A stretch of 64,000 nucleotides of DNA from Saprospiraceae bacterium (GTDB lineage: Bacteria; Bacteroidota; Bacteroidia; Chitinophagales; Saprospiraceae): assembly GCA_028285545.1 (NCBI GenBank), contig JANQPA010000005.1:18006-82005 (forward strand), in the 5' to 3' direction. Shown piece after piece: positions 46,601-55,049 of the stretch. Below the pieces are notes generated by a model. It was given only the letters and a program-made list of their open reading frames with translations. It made no database searches and was not told where the DNA came from. Within the stretch, counting starts at the first letter, position 1, and each line of letters opens with the position of its first letter. A program made the translations under genes and the position numbers.

Positions 46601-46912
46601 GCTTGTGGTGCAAGTACAACTGCAACTAGTATTTTTGATGTATCTACTACCAACATAGAAACCGTATCCTCCAGCTCACTAAAAATATATCCTAATCCTG
46701 CAAACAATCAGCTAACATTGGATTTTGGACAGTACCTTCCAGAGGGCTTCCAATGGCATATTCGCAGTCTGAATGGCCAGGTAATTGTAAAAGGAGAAGC
46801 CTCCTCCTCAAGTATTCATTCTATTAATGTTAGAGAGGTACCCAAAGGTCTTTATCTGTTGGAGGTTCGTAGTCCATCCTTCTCAATTGTAAAAAAAATT
46901 GTTAAAAATTAG
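43655..46912 (+). CDS. T9SS-secreted trypsin-like serine protease with P-domain
   Basis: The 1085-residue protein has a signal peptide (FFIFCLGIFSLQAQ). A chymotrypsin-fold domain carries His248 (TAFHCG), Asp303 (RRSDFTLLELDD) and Ser388 (GSSGGPLF), as in lysyl endopeptidase relatives. Fibronectin-like segments follow (FHLQVGLDSLFNE, YYWRVTASNACG). A P/Homo-B domain lies at about residues 650-805 (HTFVGDIKASLTSPSG, GEPAEGDWILTIEDF). The T9SS type A tail begins at KIYPNPANNQLTL and ends VKKIVKN. It should be exported and attached to, or released from, the cell surface. Confidence 0.92.
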   Translation: MLKIYVSFFIFCLGIFSLQAQVKESLIAPTKVPLEHLEKLVMPQVNNQALMEKEILRRGPGISPQFAKAFEVDITPKTHGHWETLSNGLAVWRLPIQSKTAYSLNLGFSSYYMPKGGKMILYSPDKQEIMGPFTKSDNEDHAQLWTPIFKGDELVIEISLPARLKSFLEIQLISINHDFLNFLEMATSGSCNLDVICGQDDGWGFNDQNRNAIQSVGIYGFGGTNFCTGFLINNTKNDCRPYFLTAFHCGVNSSNAPSVVVYWNFQNRSCRQPRSSASGGPGNGFLNTRNIGAKLVSTYRRSDFTLLELDDEVPEAADAYFAGWSRQDTVPTDTVLCVHHPNSSEKRISYSFRDTYLGDWESEDTPVPGGDHIVVPRWDIGTTEVGSSGGPLFNKDGKVVGQLHGGFADCNNFFYDSFGAFAVSWTGGRSSFSSLAPHLDPKGANLLNLEGRSQRVCSFSLNPEVLVQEICLPDTAKYPFRLSDNFTQPVQLSVQGLSMGLRPVFSKNPVEAGESVSLSITADDTLSSGLYTFTIFGQSGEETVAADFDLIVSNGPPNESILKFPENKLGDIPNVVNFEWESQGSLATFHLQVGLDSLFNEIVGDFPFIDTTFFQFEVVPEQQYFWRVRAENTCGNGEWSKVRTFRTADVACNLRIAENLPIVINENESSITQSIINFSNPGKVIKVSVIDLDIEHTFVGDIKASLTSPSGKVLRLFDRIGSPDIIFGCAGDNMKVSFFDDASRTAGQLENTCGSNPAAIGNFQPIDPFSNLVGEPAEGDWILTIEDFSNQDGGQLNGWKLDICATQSKGITLTPSTPELEVCVNQKGSFNMIIGPGFDSAGTMLSYRGLPEEASVVFSDNPALPGSTVSVSIEGLINPGEYPLEIMAIDSVFKYSSQILISVVTHPSLPSIIQPEYNAQLVSPTPTFSWAESEEASSYKLEISTNEQFSDTILLEHLETNTYSLSMPLNPGLYYWRVTASNACGASTTATSIFDVSTTNIETVSSSSLKIYPNPANNQLTLDFGQYLPEGFQWHIRSLNGQVIVKGEASSSSIHSINVREVPKGLYLLEVRSPSFSIVKKIVKN

Positions 46913-47118
46913 GTTTGATCTGTAGTTTTATGGTGATTTTTTGGAACTAATTTTGGGAAATATGCACTAACAAGTAAGTGTTTGATACAAGAATTTACTG
47001 ATTCCTGTTTATTATTTAGATACTTTGGAAAATAATTTAGGATAAGGAATTGTATTTGGTAAAAATCACCTATTTGTTCCGGCTCATTGAACCCCAATAA
47101 AATAGATTTGATCACCCT

Positions 47119-48579
47119 ATGAAGTACACTTTACTATTCACTGCCCTTTTTTTATCTATTCAAGGGCTTCTGGCTCAGAATAATTTACAGCTGGCAATTA
47201 ATCGTTTGGCATCAGATCCTGTATTGAAGCATGCCGGTTTTAGTGTATGCATTCTTAATTTAGAGAATGGACAAATGGTAGCTGGGCATGAGGTACAGCG
47301 TAGTTTAATCCCTGCCTCTTCTTTAAAATTGGTTACTGCCGCCACAGCATATGCTTTGTTAAGCTCCAATTTCAGATATACCACAGACTTACAAATACAA
47401 GGAAATATAGATCAGGAGGGAGTCCTACAGGGAAATGTGATCATTAAAGGCAGTGGTGATCCATCCCTGGGGTCTCCGGAATGGAATCAAGCTTTAGATT
47501 TAGAAGCACTGCTTGAAAAGTTCAAAACTGCTTTACAGCAAAACGGCATCCAAAAGGTCAACGGCTTTATTATCGGCGATGATTCTTATTTCTCTACCGC
47601 AGCAACCCCACGGACCTGGACCTATAATGATATGGGCAATTATTATGGCTCAGGAGTTTATGGCTTAAATTTACATGACAATTTATATTATCTACAATTT
47701 AAGCAAGTGGGTCAATTAGGGGCTCAACCTCCTATTTATGCTGTAAATCCTTCTATTCCAGACCTCCAATTGGTGAATGAACTTAGATCTGCTGGAAGAA
47801 ACACAGGTGATAATGCCTACATTTTTGGAATGCCCTATACTTCGTTAAGATATATTAGAGGAAGCATCCCCATTGGTAGTCGTCTGTTTAAAATAAAAGG
47901 TTCTATCCCTGACCCTCCCCTATTTGCGGCCCAACAACTACAAACCGCTCTTAAAAAATCAGGAATTGAAGTAAGCAAGGGTGCCAACACCACTAGAATT
48001 ATGAAGATCAGACAGCAGGAAGATAAGCGTCCTGTTCGAACATTGATTCGGCATCACTCTCCCAGTCTCAACAAACTTGTAGAAAGAACCCTATATCGGA
48101 GTGTTAATTTATATGCGGAGGCGCTGGTCCATAAATTAGGCAAGGTAAATAAGGACAAGGGAGACACTCAATCGGGTATTCAGGTAATCAACGAATACTG
48201 GAAGACTCAAAATGTCAATATGGGAGGCGCTTTTATTGTAGATGGCAGCGGACTATCTCCCAAAAATGCCATTAGTACACGGGCACTGGCAAGCATTTTA
48301 CAGCGATTTTCAAAGCACCAAGATTTTGAAGAGTTTAAAGCTACCATTCCTCTTGCTGGAAAAACCGGAAACTTGTCCCGAAAATTTAAAGGAACACCAG
48401 CAGAAGGAAAAGTATGGGCAAAGAGTGGAACCCTATCCCGAGTAAGGGCCTATTCAGGATATGCCACTTCTACAAATGGGAAAAAATATAGTTTTGCAAT
48501 AATAATTAATAATTATTCGGGGAGAGGAAGCTCAATTCGACAAAAGCTAGATCAATTTTTAATCGATTTATGTCGATAA
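47119..48579 (+). CDS. dacB: D-alanyl-D-alanine carboxypeptidase/endopeptidase (PBP4 family)
   Basis: This 486-residue peptidase S13 protein trims or opens peptidoglycan cross-links in the periplasm. A signal peptide ends near residue 20 (GLLAQ). The active-site Ser67-x-x-Lys70 lies in ASSLK, the SxN motif in RSVNLYAE, and the third box is KSG (VWAKSGTLS) rather than the more frequent KTG. An upstream AGKTG also occurs. The PBP4-type insert between boxes one and two is present. It is a single gene with AT-rich flanks. Confidence 0.93.
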   Translation: MKYTLLFTALFLSIQGLLAQNNLQLAINRLASDPVLKHAGFSVCILNLENGQMVAGHEVQRSLIPASSLKLVTAATAYALLSSNFRYTTDLQIQGNIDQEGVLQGNVIIKGSGDPSLGSPEWNQALDLEALLEKFKTALQQNGIQKVNGFIIGDDSYFSTAATPRTWTYNDMGNYYGSGVYGLNLHDNLYYLQFKQVGQLGAQPPIYAVNPSIPDLQLVNELRSAGRNTGDNAYIFGMPYTSLRYIRGSIPIGSRLFKIKGSIPDPPLFAAQQLQTALKKSGIEVSKGANTTRIMKIRQQEDKRPVRTLIRHHSPSLNKLVERTLYRSVNLYAEALVHKLGKVNKDKGDTQSGIQVINEYWKTQNVNMGGAFIVDGSGLSPKNAISTRALASILQRFSKHQDFEEFKATIPLAGKTGNLSRKFKGTPAEGKVWAKSGTLSRVRAYSGYATSTNGKKYSFAIIINNYSGRGSSIRQKLDQFLIDLCR

Positions 48580-48785
48580 ACCGTTAATGAAGCAATATTA
48601 TCAATATATATTTTATGATGTTTTCAGTTGTATATTTTAGCAGAAGAGAAGTTACTTACGATACATTTAAATTCATATTTAAAAACCTTTTCGTGCTTTT
48701 TGCTTCTGACAAAAATCAGTAGACAACTTCAGAAATAAACATCTGTTAGCAAAAACTTTACCTTTGCCAAAACTAAGAATGAAAC

Positions 48786-49505
48786 ATGAAAGCCTTTAAC
48801 ATTACTAAATTTGGAATCTTTATCCTTCTTATTAATCTAATGAGTTGCCAGGACGGTCAAAGTGTAGAAAGCCCTTTCGATAATTCGGAACGCCCTAATA
48901 TTGAAGCCATTTCTAATACTGGGTCTTCCAATAATTCTTCTGATGGGATAAAGGAGGATTATATCAATACCAACAGGGTACTTTGGCAAAAACCTGAAAT
49001 GATTATTCAGTTAATGGGTAACATTGGTGATAAGGTGATTGCAGATCTTGGTGCTGGTGGAAGAGGTTTTTTTTCCTTGAGGCTGGCTTCAAAAGCTCAA
49101 AAAGTGATTGCATTGGATACGGATGCAACAGCCATTAAAAGTCTGGACACCATCCGGCAATTGCAACTGCCAGAGGATGTTCAACCCAGATTAGAGGTTA
49201 GACTTACCCCTTCTGATTCACCCAATCTAAAAGAAAATGAGGTTGACATTGTTTTTATGTCCAATGTTTACATCTATTTATCCAACCGCATAGAATACAT
49301 GCAAAAATTGAGGTCCCTTTTAAAGGAGGGTGGAAAAGTAATGATCGTTGATTTTAAAAAGAAAAGGACACCTATTGGACCTAATTCTACATTTCGGGTT
49401 CCTTTATATATCGTCGAAGAAGAGCTAGAAGAAGCCGGATTTAAAAACATCCAAAGTAATGATACAGCTCTGGACTATCAATATATTGTAATTGCCGAAA
49501 TATAA
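48786..49505 (+). CDS. SAM-dependent methyltransferase with lipoprotein signal
   Basis: The 239-residue protein begins with a lipoprotein signal (FGIFILLINLMSC, Cys at about residue 21). An Asn/Ser-rich spacer leads to a class I methyltransferase domain. SAM motif I is IADLGAGGRGFFSLRL at about 82-97, the acidic motif II VIALDTDATA, then VDIVFMSNVYIYL and an EGGKVMIVDFK strand. A SAM enzyme outside the cytoplasm is odd because the cofactor is made inside. The substrate is unknown. It may be lipidated yet inward-facing, or the signal may not be processed. Confidence 0.82.
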   Translation: MKAFNITKFGIFILLINLMSCQDGQSVESPFDNSERPNIEAISNTGSSNNSSDGIKEDYINTNRVLWQKPEMIIQLMGNIGDKVIADLGAGGRGFFSLRLASKAQKVIALDTDATAIKSLDTIRQLQLPEDVQPRLEVRLTPSDSPNLKENEVDIVFMSNVYIYLSNRIEYMQKLRSLLKEGGKVMIVDFKKKRTPIGPNSTFRVPLYIVEEELEEAGFKNIQSNDTALDYQYIVIAEI

Positions 49506-49528
49506 GAATAAAGGGTTTATATCTATGA

Positions 49529-49561
49529 GCGGGCTAAAAGACCAAGGACCTTTCAGCCTGC
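49529..49561. terminator. Bidirectional terminator-like hairpin
   Basis: GCGGGCTAAAAGACC and GGACCTTTCAGCCTGC form an imperfect stem with several G-T pairs between the convergent methyltransferase and purA genes. No strong T tract follows on either side, so efficiency is uncertain. Confidence 0.45.
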
Positions 49562-49593
49562 CTATAGAATTCTTCTAAGACTGGAGGAAATCA

Positions 49594-50880
49594 TCAAACT
49601 TCTGCACTAATATTTCTTAAAATCAACTCCTGGCGTCCTGGGCCAGTAGATACCATTGTTACTGGAACTTCCAAATACCTTTCGAGGGTTTCCAAAAAGG
49701 TTTTGGCCGGCCCGGGAAGATCACCATATTCTGTTATGTTTTCGAGAGAAGATTCCCAGCCATCAAATTTTTGTAGGATGGGTTGGATCTCTACATCACA
49801 AATATCATAGGGGAGATGACTGGTCTTTTCACCATCAATATTATAGTGTGTAGCCATCATAATTTCTGAAAAGATATTTAAAACATCAATTTTGGTAATA
49901 ACCAACTGGGATACCCCATTTAGCATGATGGTATATTTCAATTGGGGAAGGTCTATCCATCCACAGCGGCGGGGGCGGCCAGTGGTTGCTCCAAATTCTG
50001 CTCCTTCTTTGCGGAGTAGTTCGCCCATATCATCATTGAGTTCAGTAGGGAAGGGTCCGGAACCCACACGAGTACAGTAGGCTTTACTAATCCCTATTAC
50101 TTCTCCTATCTTACGGGTAGAAACGCCCAATCCAGTACATACTCCAGCAGTAATGGTATTAGAGGAAGTCACAAAAGGATAGGTACCATAATCAATATCA
50201 AGCATTGAACCTTGAGCACCCTCTGCCAAAATTTTCTTCCCCTCATCAATAGCTTGATTAATGAAATACTCTCCATTAACCTGAGGAAGTTTTCGAAATC
50301 GTTCGATACTTTCCATCCATTTATTCTCCTCAGCTTGCAAATCAAAGTCTATACTAGGGTATTGTTCCAGAAGCTTTAAATGTTTTTCTTTGAGAGCTTT
50401 ATATTTTTTTTCAAAATTATGTGAAAGTACATCCCCTGCTCTAAGCCCATTACGGCCAGTTTTATCCATATAAGTAGGGCCAATGCCTTTTAGGGTAGAG
50501 CCAATTTTAGCTTTGCCTTTTGCATTTTCAGAAGCAGCATCTAAATATCGGTGAGTAGGAAGAATAAGATGTGCCTTATGAGCTACCAGTAGTCTGCCTT
50601 TATAATTAATGTCTGATTCATCCAGTTTGGAAATTTCCCGTTCAAGAGTAATGGGATCGATAACAACACCATTGCCTATAAGATTCAGGAGCTGATCTCG
50701 AAAAATACCTGATGGAATGGTATGCAGGACGTATTTTTTTCCATGAATTTTTAGGGTATGACCAGCATTAGGGCCTCCTTGAAATCTGGCAACAATATCG
50801 TAGTCCTTGGCTAAATGATCCACAATCTTTCCCTTTCCTTCATCTCCCCATTGAAGGCCCAAAATAACATCAACGTTCAT
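49594..50880 (-). CDS. purA: Adenylosuccinate synthase
   Basis: This 428-residue enzyme joins IMP and aspartate using GTP to form adenylosuccinate, the first committed step to AMP. The N-terminal QWGDEGKGK contains the phosphate loop and catalytic Asp/His region. NAGHT, GIGPTYMDK and the C-terminal TTGRPRRCGW and STGPGR blocks are all present. Length is standard. It is the last gene of a same-strand run after fur and the STAS gene, 82 bp after the latter. Confidence 0.97.
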   Translation of the reverse strand: MNVDVILGLQWGDEGKGKIVDHLAKDYDIVARFQGGPNAGHTLKIHGKKYVLHTIPSGIFRDQLLNLIGNGVVIDPITLEREISKLDESDINYKGRLLVAHKAHLILPTHRYLDAASENAKGKAKIGSTLKGIGPTYMDKTGRNGLRAGDVLSHNFEKKYKALKEKHLKLLEQYPSIDFDLQAEENKWMESIERFRKLPQVNGEYFINQAIDEGKKILAEGAQGSMLDIDYGTYPFVTSSNTITAGVCTGLGVSTRKIGEVIGISKAYCTRVGSGPFPTELNDDMGELLRKEGAEFGATTGRPRRCGWIDLPQLKYTIMLNGVSQLVITKIDVLNIFSEIMMATHYNIDGEKTSHLPYDICDVEIQPILQKFDGWESSLENITEYGDLPGPAKTFLETLERYLEVPVTMVSTGPGRQELILRNISAEV

Positions 50881-50962
50881 TGTTTAGTGGTTATGGTTAA
50901 TTAAAGGTCACAAACAGACAAAAGTAAAAAAGATTTTTCGGCTATGGGCTTGAAAATCTTTT

Positions 50963-51316
50963 TTAATTAAAATTTTGAAGGCCTTGCTCAACATTATCAG
51001 CAAAATTCAAGAGTGGAGTCAATTTAGTAATGGTTAATAGTTGAAGAACTTTAGTTGAAGCGCTCGCTACCACCATTTTGCCTCCGGCTTCCGAAGCAAG
51101 TTTTTTTAGTTGAATTAAAAAGTTAATGCCAACACTATTCATATATTGAATACAGTTAAGATCTACCAGGAAATTGGAATATCCTTGCGCTACTTTTTCT
51201 TTAGCAGCCTTTAATATCTCTTTATTGGCAAATTCATTTAAAAGGTCTTTTACCTGTAATACCTGAACGTCCTTATGTTTACTCATTTCATAAAATTCCC
51301 CCATGGGACTACTCAT
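50963..51316 (-). CDS. STAS-domain protein (anti-sigma factor antagonist-like)
   Basis: This 117-residue single STAS domain resembles SpoIIAA/RsbV. The central NCIQYMNSVGINFLIQL places a Ser at about residue 61 at the usual phosphorylation position. It would act as a phosphorylation switch, binding an anti-sigma factor or another partner. No partner kinase or sigma factor gene lies nearby, so the pathway is unknown. A later in-frame ATG (residue 11) could also be the start. It follows fur by 19 bp and is probably co-transcribed with it. Confidence 0.87.
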   Translation of the reverse strand: MSSPMGEFYEMSKHKDVQVLQVKDLLNEFANKEILKAAKEKVAQGYSNFLVDLNCIQYMNSVGINFLIQLKKLASEAGGKMVVASASTKVLQLLTITKLTPLLNFADNVEQGLQNFN

Positions 51317-51335
51317 TTGTCATTTTTAGAAAATC

Positions 51336-51812
51336 TTAGATAGTTTTGGTCGTTTTTTCACAGGCCCCATCACATTGGCCGTATAGATTTAAAGAATGAT
51401 GCGTAACTTTGAAATGAAGTAATTCACCCATCATGTTTTTAATTTGTTGTATCCTGGGATCACAAAACTCCAATACCTTACCACAATCGACACAAATTAA
51501 ATGATCATGTTGCTTAAATCCATAAGATTTTTCGTATTGCGCAAGGTTTTTTCCAAATTGATGCTTTTTCACCAAATCACAAGTCACCAATAATTCCAAA
51601 GTGTTATAAACAGTAGCTCTACTAACTCTGTAATTTTGGTTCTTCATATGGATATATAGTGCTTCTGCATCAAAATGATCAGTTCGCCGATATATTTCCT
51701 CCAGGATGGCAAACCTTTCTGGTGTTTTTCGAAAGCTATTATTTTCAAGGTGAGAGGCAAAAATATTTTTTACTTCTTTGATAACATCTTCCATATTCCT
51801 GATCGCACTCAT
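51336..51812 (-). CDS. fur: Fur family metal-dependent regulator
   Basis: This 158-residue protein has the Fur winged helix ([18 protein letters not shown] at about residues 67-84) and the dimer domain with structural zinc Cys pairs CVDCGK and CDGAC. Metal residues lie in HDHLICVD and in [13 protein letters not shown]. Whether it senses iron, zinc or peroxide (PerR) cannot be decided from sequence, so the symbol is provisional. It heads the fur-STAS-purA run. A perfect 10-bp inverted repeat lies upstream of its start. Confidence 0.88.
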   Translation of the reverse strand: MSAIRNMEDVIKEVKNIFASHLENNSFRKTPERFAILEEIYRRTDHFDAEALYIHMKNQNYRVSRATVYNTLELLVTCDLVKKHQFGKNLAQYEKSYGFKQHDHLICVDCGKVLEFCDPRIQQIKNMMGELLHFKVTHHSLNLYGQCDGACEKTTKTI

Positions 51813-52239
51813 TTTTCAATCATTTTTACGCTCATTGACTACTTATAAAACTCAAAATTTTCTTCATTTTGAGTTAATTATCCATAAGCAATGGGAAACC
51901 AATTCAAAAATCCTTTTTGAATTTTTTAGAATAAATCTAATTTAAGTCTTTTATCAATAATTCAACAACTCATTCGCCGGAAAGTTATAAAAAGGATTAG
52001 AAACCTTTATCATTCTGGATGGTTCCTTGTTCTGTGTTAAATGTTCCATGTTCTGAGTTTAGGGATCATATTTTTGAGGTAGACTCTTTGTATGGGATTT
52101 TCTTCATGCAAGTGATGCCAATTTTACAGAAGCCTATTTGCAAAATTGGCGATATCAGCGTGAAAAATAAGTTTCAAATAACAAGAGCTACTCAAACCTT
52201 GCCTTTCTTAATATGGACCTTAAAACTCGGAACCAGATT
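51813..52239. promoter_or_regulatory. fur upstream region with perfect 10-bp inverted repeat, then gene-free DNA
   Basis: AACTCAAAAT (51849-51858) and ATTTTGAGTT (51866-51875) are perfect inverted repeats spaced by seven bases, about 37 bp upstream of fur. The position suits an autoregulatory operator. The sequence differs from classic Fur and PerR boxes. The rest, up to the relA stop at 52240, is AT-rich. A plus-strand frame over 52019-52309 shows no protein-like character. Confidence 0.5.
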
Positions 52240-54465
52240 TTATTCAATTCTACGAACGGTCGAGACATTTCGGAGGCCTTCCAGGCTTCGGATGGCGATT
52301 TTGAGTTGATCAGTATTCATAACCAGTATACTAATATTGGCTTCAAAATAACCCTCCTCTCCGGAAATGGATAAGGAACGGATATTAAACCCAAGTTGAG
52401 TCGAAATTTGATGGCTGAGTCGTTCAATTACGCCAGGTCCATCATCAATACCTGTGATGACAAGATCCGCAACGAAGGTCGCTTCAGTGGTTGCGCCCCA
52501 TTCTGCTTTCATCACTCGATAACCATAATTGGCCATAATATTAGTGGCATTGGGGCAGCTTACTCTATGGATTTTAAGGCCAGCATTTGCTGTCAGGTAA
52601 GCAAAAACCTGATCCCCTTGAACAGGATTACAGCAGGTAGCCAAGTTATAATCATATTTATCAGCAGGCTCTCCGTTAATTAACAAACGAGGGTTGCCAA
52701 TCACCTTCTTTGATCTGCTCCTTTTCTCAGGCTCTGGAGTTTCTTCTTTAACGGGCGTTTTAGGCTCTTCTTCTATTACGACCAGTTTGTTGTGTTCGAC
52801 CTTGAAGTTTTTCATGATATCGATCACACTGAGCTTGCCAACGGCTATTTCGTAATACAGATCTACCCTTGAAGAGAAATCAAAGAATTTAACCAGGACA
52901 TCAATATTGGTATCGAAGTCTATTTTTAGGTGAGAAAATTTTCGTTCCAAAGCTTCTTTTCCAAGTTCACCCTCCTTGCGCTTGCGTTCTTTCATTACCG
53001 AGCGAATCTTATTTTTTGCTTTTCCGGTAATGACCATATTCAACCAGTCTTCAGTAGGTTTTTGGTTTTTATTGGTGATAATGTGAATTTGGTCTCCATT
53101 TTTGAGTTTGTACCCCATGGGCACCAATTTTTTATTGACCTTGAGAGCGGTACAATGGTATCCCAAATCTGTATGGATACTGAAAGCAAAATCCAGGGCA
53201 GTAGCTCCTTTGGGTAATATTTTCATATCTCCCATCGGAGTGTAGACATATACTTCCTCACTAAATAGATTATCAGATTTAAAGTTGCCCAGAAATTCTA
53301 CGGCATCGACATTCGGGTTTTCCAGGATTTCACGTACACTATCCAGCCATCTTTCATATACATCCTGCTGATCTGAAACTCCTTTATACTTCCAATGGGC
53401 TGCAAATCCGCGCTCCGCAATTTCATCCATGCGCATACTCCGAATTTGTACCTCCACAAATTTTCCTTCAGGTCCAACTACGGTGGTATGCAATGATTCA
53501 TAACCGTTGGATTTAGGAATTGTTATCCAATCCTTAAGCCGTTCAGGAATTGGGCTGTGCACATCGGTTACGATAGAATAGGCCTGCCAGCACACCATCT
53601 TTTCTTTATTGGGCGGAACATCTACTATAATCCTTACAGCAAAGAGGTCATAAATCTCTTCGAAAGAAACTTTTTTGTTCTGAATTTTTTTAAAAATGGA
53701 ATAGATGGATTTAGGGCGTCCAATTATTTCGCATGGAATATCAGCTTCATCTAATTTTTCGCGGAGGGGTGCAATAAATTCCTTAATGTAGGCTGTCCGC
53801 TCTCTGCGAGTCTCTTGTAATTTACGAGCGATACGATGGTAGTTCTCTGGATCTGTAATTTTCATACACAAATCCAAATACTCTGTTTTTAGGTTATACA
53901 ATCCTAGGCGGTGAGCGAGTGGAGCGTATATAAAGTTTGTTTCAGCAGCTATTTTTAATTGCTTATGCCTGGGCATGGCACCCAATGTACGCATATTGTG
54001 CAAGCGGTCAGCCATTTTAATGAGTACCACCCTCACATCCTCTACAAGTGTACTGAGTACTTTTTTGAAATTTTCAGCCTGAGGGCTTCTTACATTATAG
54101 GCACTATCTAATTTAGTAAGACCATCGACAATTCGGGCAATTTTTTCTCCAAACTTTTCTTTTAGTTGTTCAAGAGTTACTTCAGTATCTTCAACTACAT
54201 CATGTAATAAGGCACTTATGATGGCCGTTGCACCCAAGCCAATTTCCTCAGCACAGATTTTGGCAACGGCAATAGGATGCAGGATATAAGGTTCACCTGA
54301 TTTTCGTCGCTGATAGCGATGAGCCCAGGTAGCTAATTCAAAGCTCTCCCTCATTACCTTACGGTCATTTTCATCTATTTCTGCCTTAATAGAAGCCACC
54401 ATATCCTCATAAGCTTCAAGAATAAGGGCCTTTTCTTCCTTTTTTATTTCCAATACCTCGGCCAT
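52240..54465 (-). CDS. relA: Bifunctional (p)ppGpp synthetase/hydrolase (RelA/SpoT homologue)
   Basis: This 741-residue protein controls the stringent-response alarmone. The HD hydrolase domain is intact (HAHRYQRRKSG..., HPIAVAKI, LLHDVVEDT at residues 35-100). The synthetase domain has RPKSIYSIFKKIQ, DLFAVRIIV, NGYESLHTTV and EVQIRSM. The TGS domain (VYTPMGDMKILPKGATALDF) and a C-terminal ACT domain follow. The enzyme should both make and degrade (p)ppGpp. ATG 54465 is preferred over the TTG at 54471. Confidence 0.96.
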   Translation of the reverse strand: MAEVLEIKKEEKALILEAYEDMVASIKAEIDENDRKVMRESFELATWAHRYQRRKSGEPYILHPIAVAKICAEEIGLGATAIISALLHDVVEDTEVTLEQLKEKFGEKIARIVDGLTKLDSAYNVRSPQAENFKKVLSTLVEDVRVVLIKMADRLHNMRTLGAMPRHKQLKIAAETNFIYAPLAHRLGLYNLKTEYLDLCMKITDPENYHRIARKLQETRRERTAYIKEFIAPLREKLDEADIPCEIIGRPKSIYSIFKKIQNKKVSFEEIYDLFAVRIIVDVPPNKEKMVCWQAYSIVTDVHSPIPERLKDWITIPKSNGYESLHTTVVGPEGKFVEVQIRSMRMDEIAERGFAAHWKYKGVSDQQDVYERWLDSVREILENPNVDAVEFLGNFKSDNLFSEEVYVYTPMGDMKILPKGATALDFAFSIHTDLGYHCTALKVNKKLVPMGYKLKNGDQIHIITNKNQKPTEDWLNMVITGKAKNKIRSVMKERKRKEGELGKEALERKFSHLKIDFDTNIDVLVKFFDFSSRVDLYYEIAVGKLSVIDIMKNFKVEHNKLVVIEEEPKTPVKEETPEPEKRSRSKKVIGNPRLLINGEPADKYDYNLATCCNPVQGDQVFAYLTANAGLKIHRVSCPNATNIMANYGYRVMKAEWGATTEATFVADLVITGIDDGPGVIERLSHQISTQLGFNIRSLSISGEEGYFEANISILVMNTDQLKIAIRSLEGLRNVSTVRRIE

Positions 54466-54829
54466 AATCAATCAATTTTAGTCCTGTTCATGAGTCTCTT
54501 TTAAACGCTGTATTTTTCTAAAACGCTGCATCTCAGAAAAGAAGTGAATATTTTCAAAGAAAAATCAGTTAAATGTATCTGGAAAAGCTAAGGCTTATTG
54601 AGAGGTACTAAATAAGCCTGATGGGGGGCTTGAATTCCTCAAAACAAGTTAATAGCGTGACCTATTACAAATCTAAAAAAAATATCCCTCACTCGACACC
54701 AATCTTTATCTCCTTTTTGATGAATCCTTTTTTCCTAAGAATTTGGACTTTTTAAAAAAAACAACCTATATTTGCATCGCTTTTCAAGAAGCCAAGGACA
54801 AAAGCGCATCAAGCGGTTAATAGTCAAAT
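54466..54829. other. Intergenic region between relA and tRNA-Leu
   Basis: This 364-bp AT-rich gap separates divergent relA and tRNA-Leu genes. It contains the tRNA promoter at 54742-54774. The ~50-base stretch between the predicted transcription start and the tRNA would be the 5' leader. No other gene or repeat was recognised. Confidence 0.55.
54742..54774 (+). promoter_or_regulatory. Bacteroidota-type promoter for tRNA-Leu
   Basis: TATATTTG at 54767-54774 matches the -7 consensus TAnnTTTG. TTTG at 54742-54745 fits the -33 element with 21 bases between. Transcription would start near 54780, about 50 bases before the tRNA. Confidence 0.6.
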
Positions 54830-54914
54830 GCGGGTGTGGTGAAATTGGTAGACACGCTAGACTTAGGATCTAGTGCCGCGAGGCGTGGGGGTTCGAGTCC
54901 CTCCACCCGCACCA
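54830..54914 (+). tRNA. tRNA-Leu (anticodon UAG)
   Basis: This 85-nt gene has an acceptor stem GCGGGTG pairing with CACCCGC, and an encoded CCA at 54912-54914. The anticodon arm is CTAGA-CTTAGGA-TCTAG with TAG at 54864-54866, reading CUN leucine codons. A long variable arm (TGCCGCGAGGCGT) marks a class II tRNA. The T arm GGGGGTTCGAGTCCCTC is complete. No integrase or att duplication was seen next to it. Confidence 0.97.
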
Positions 54915-54927
54915 TATACTAACCGAG

Positions 54928-54953
54928 AGCGATCTTTTTAGATCGCTTTTTTT
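54928..54953 (+). terminator. Rho-independent terminator after tRNA-Leu
   Basis: AGCGATC (54928-54934) and GATCGCT (54941-54947) form a perfect 7-bp stem around TTTTTA. A run of seven T follows. It lies 13 bases after the tRNA end. Confidence 0.9.
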
Positions 54954-55049
54954 ATATTAAACGATTAACAAGTGGCTAAGGTTGCAGGATTTTTTTGACC
55001 TGTCACTAATAATTCTCTCCACTTTAAAATACAATAATCACTAACAGAT

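Noticed and set aside
52019..52309. 96-codon plus-strand frame between fur and relA
   Set aside because: It runs into the 3' end of relA on the opposite strand and has no plausible domain.
54830..54914. tRNA-Leu as an integration site for a mobile island
   Set aside because: No integrase and no duplicated 3' end of the tRNA were found in the flanking DNA.
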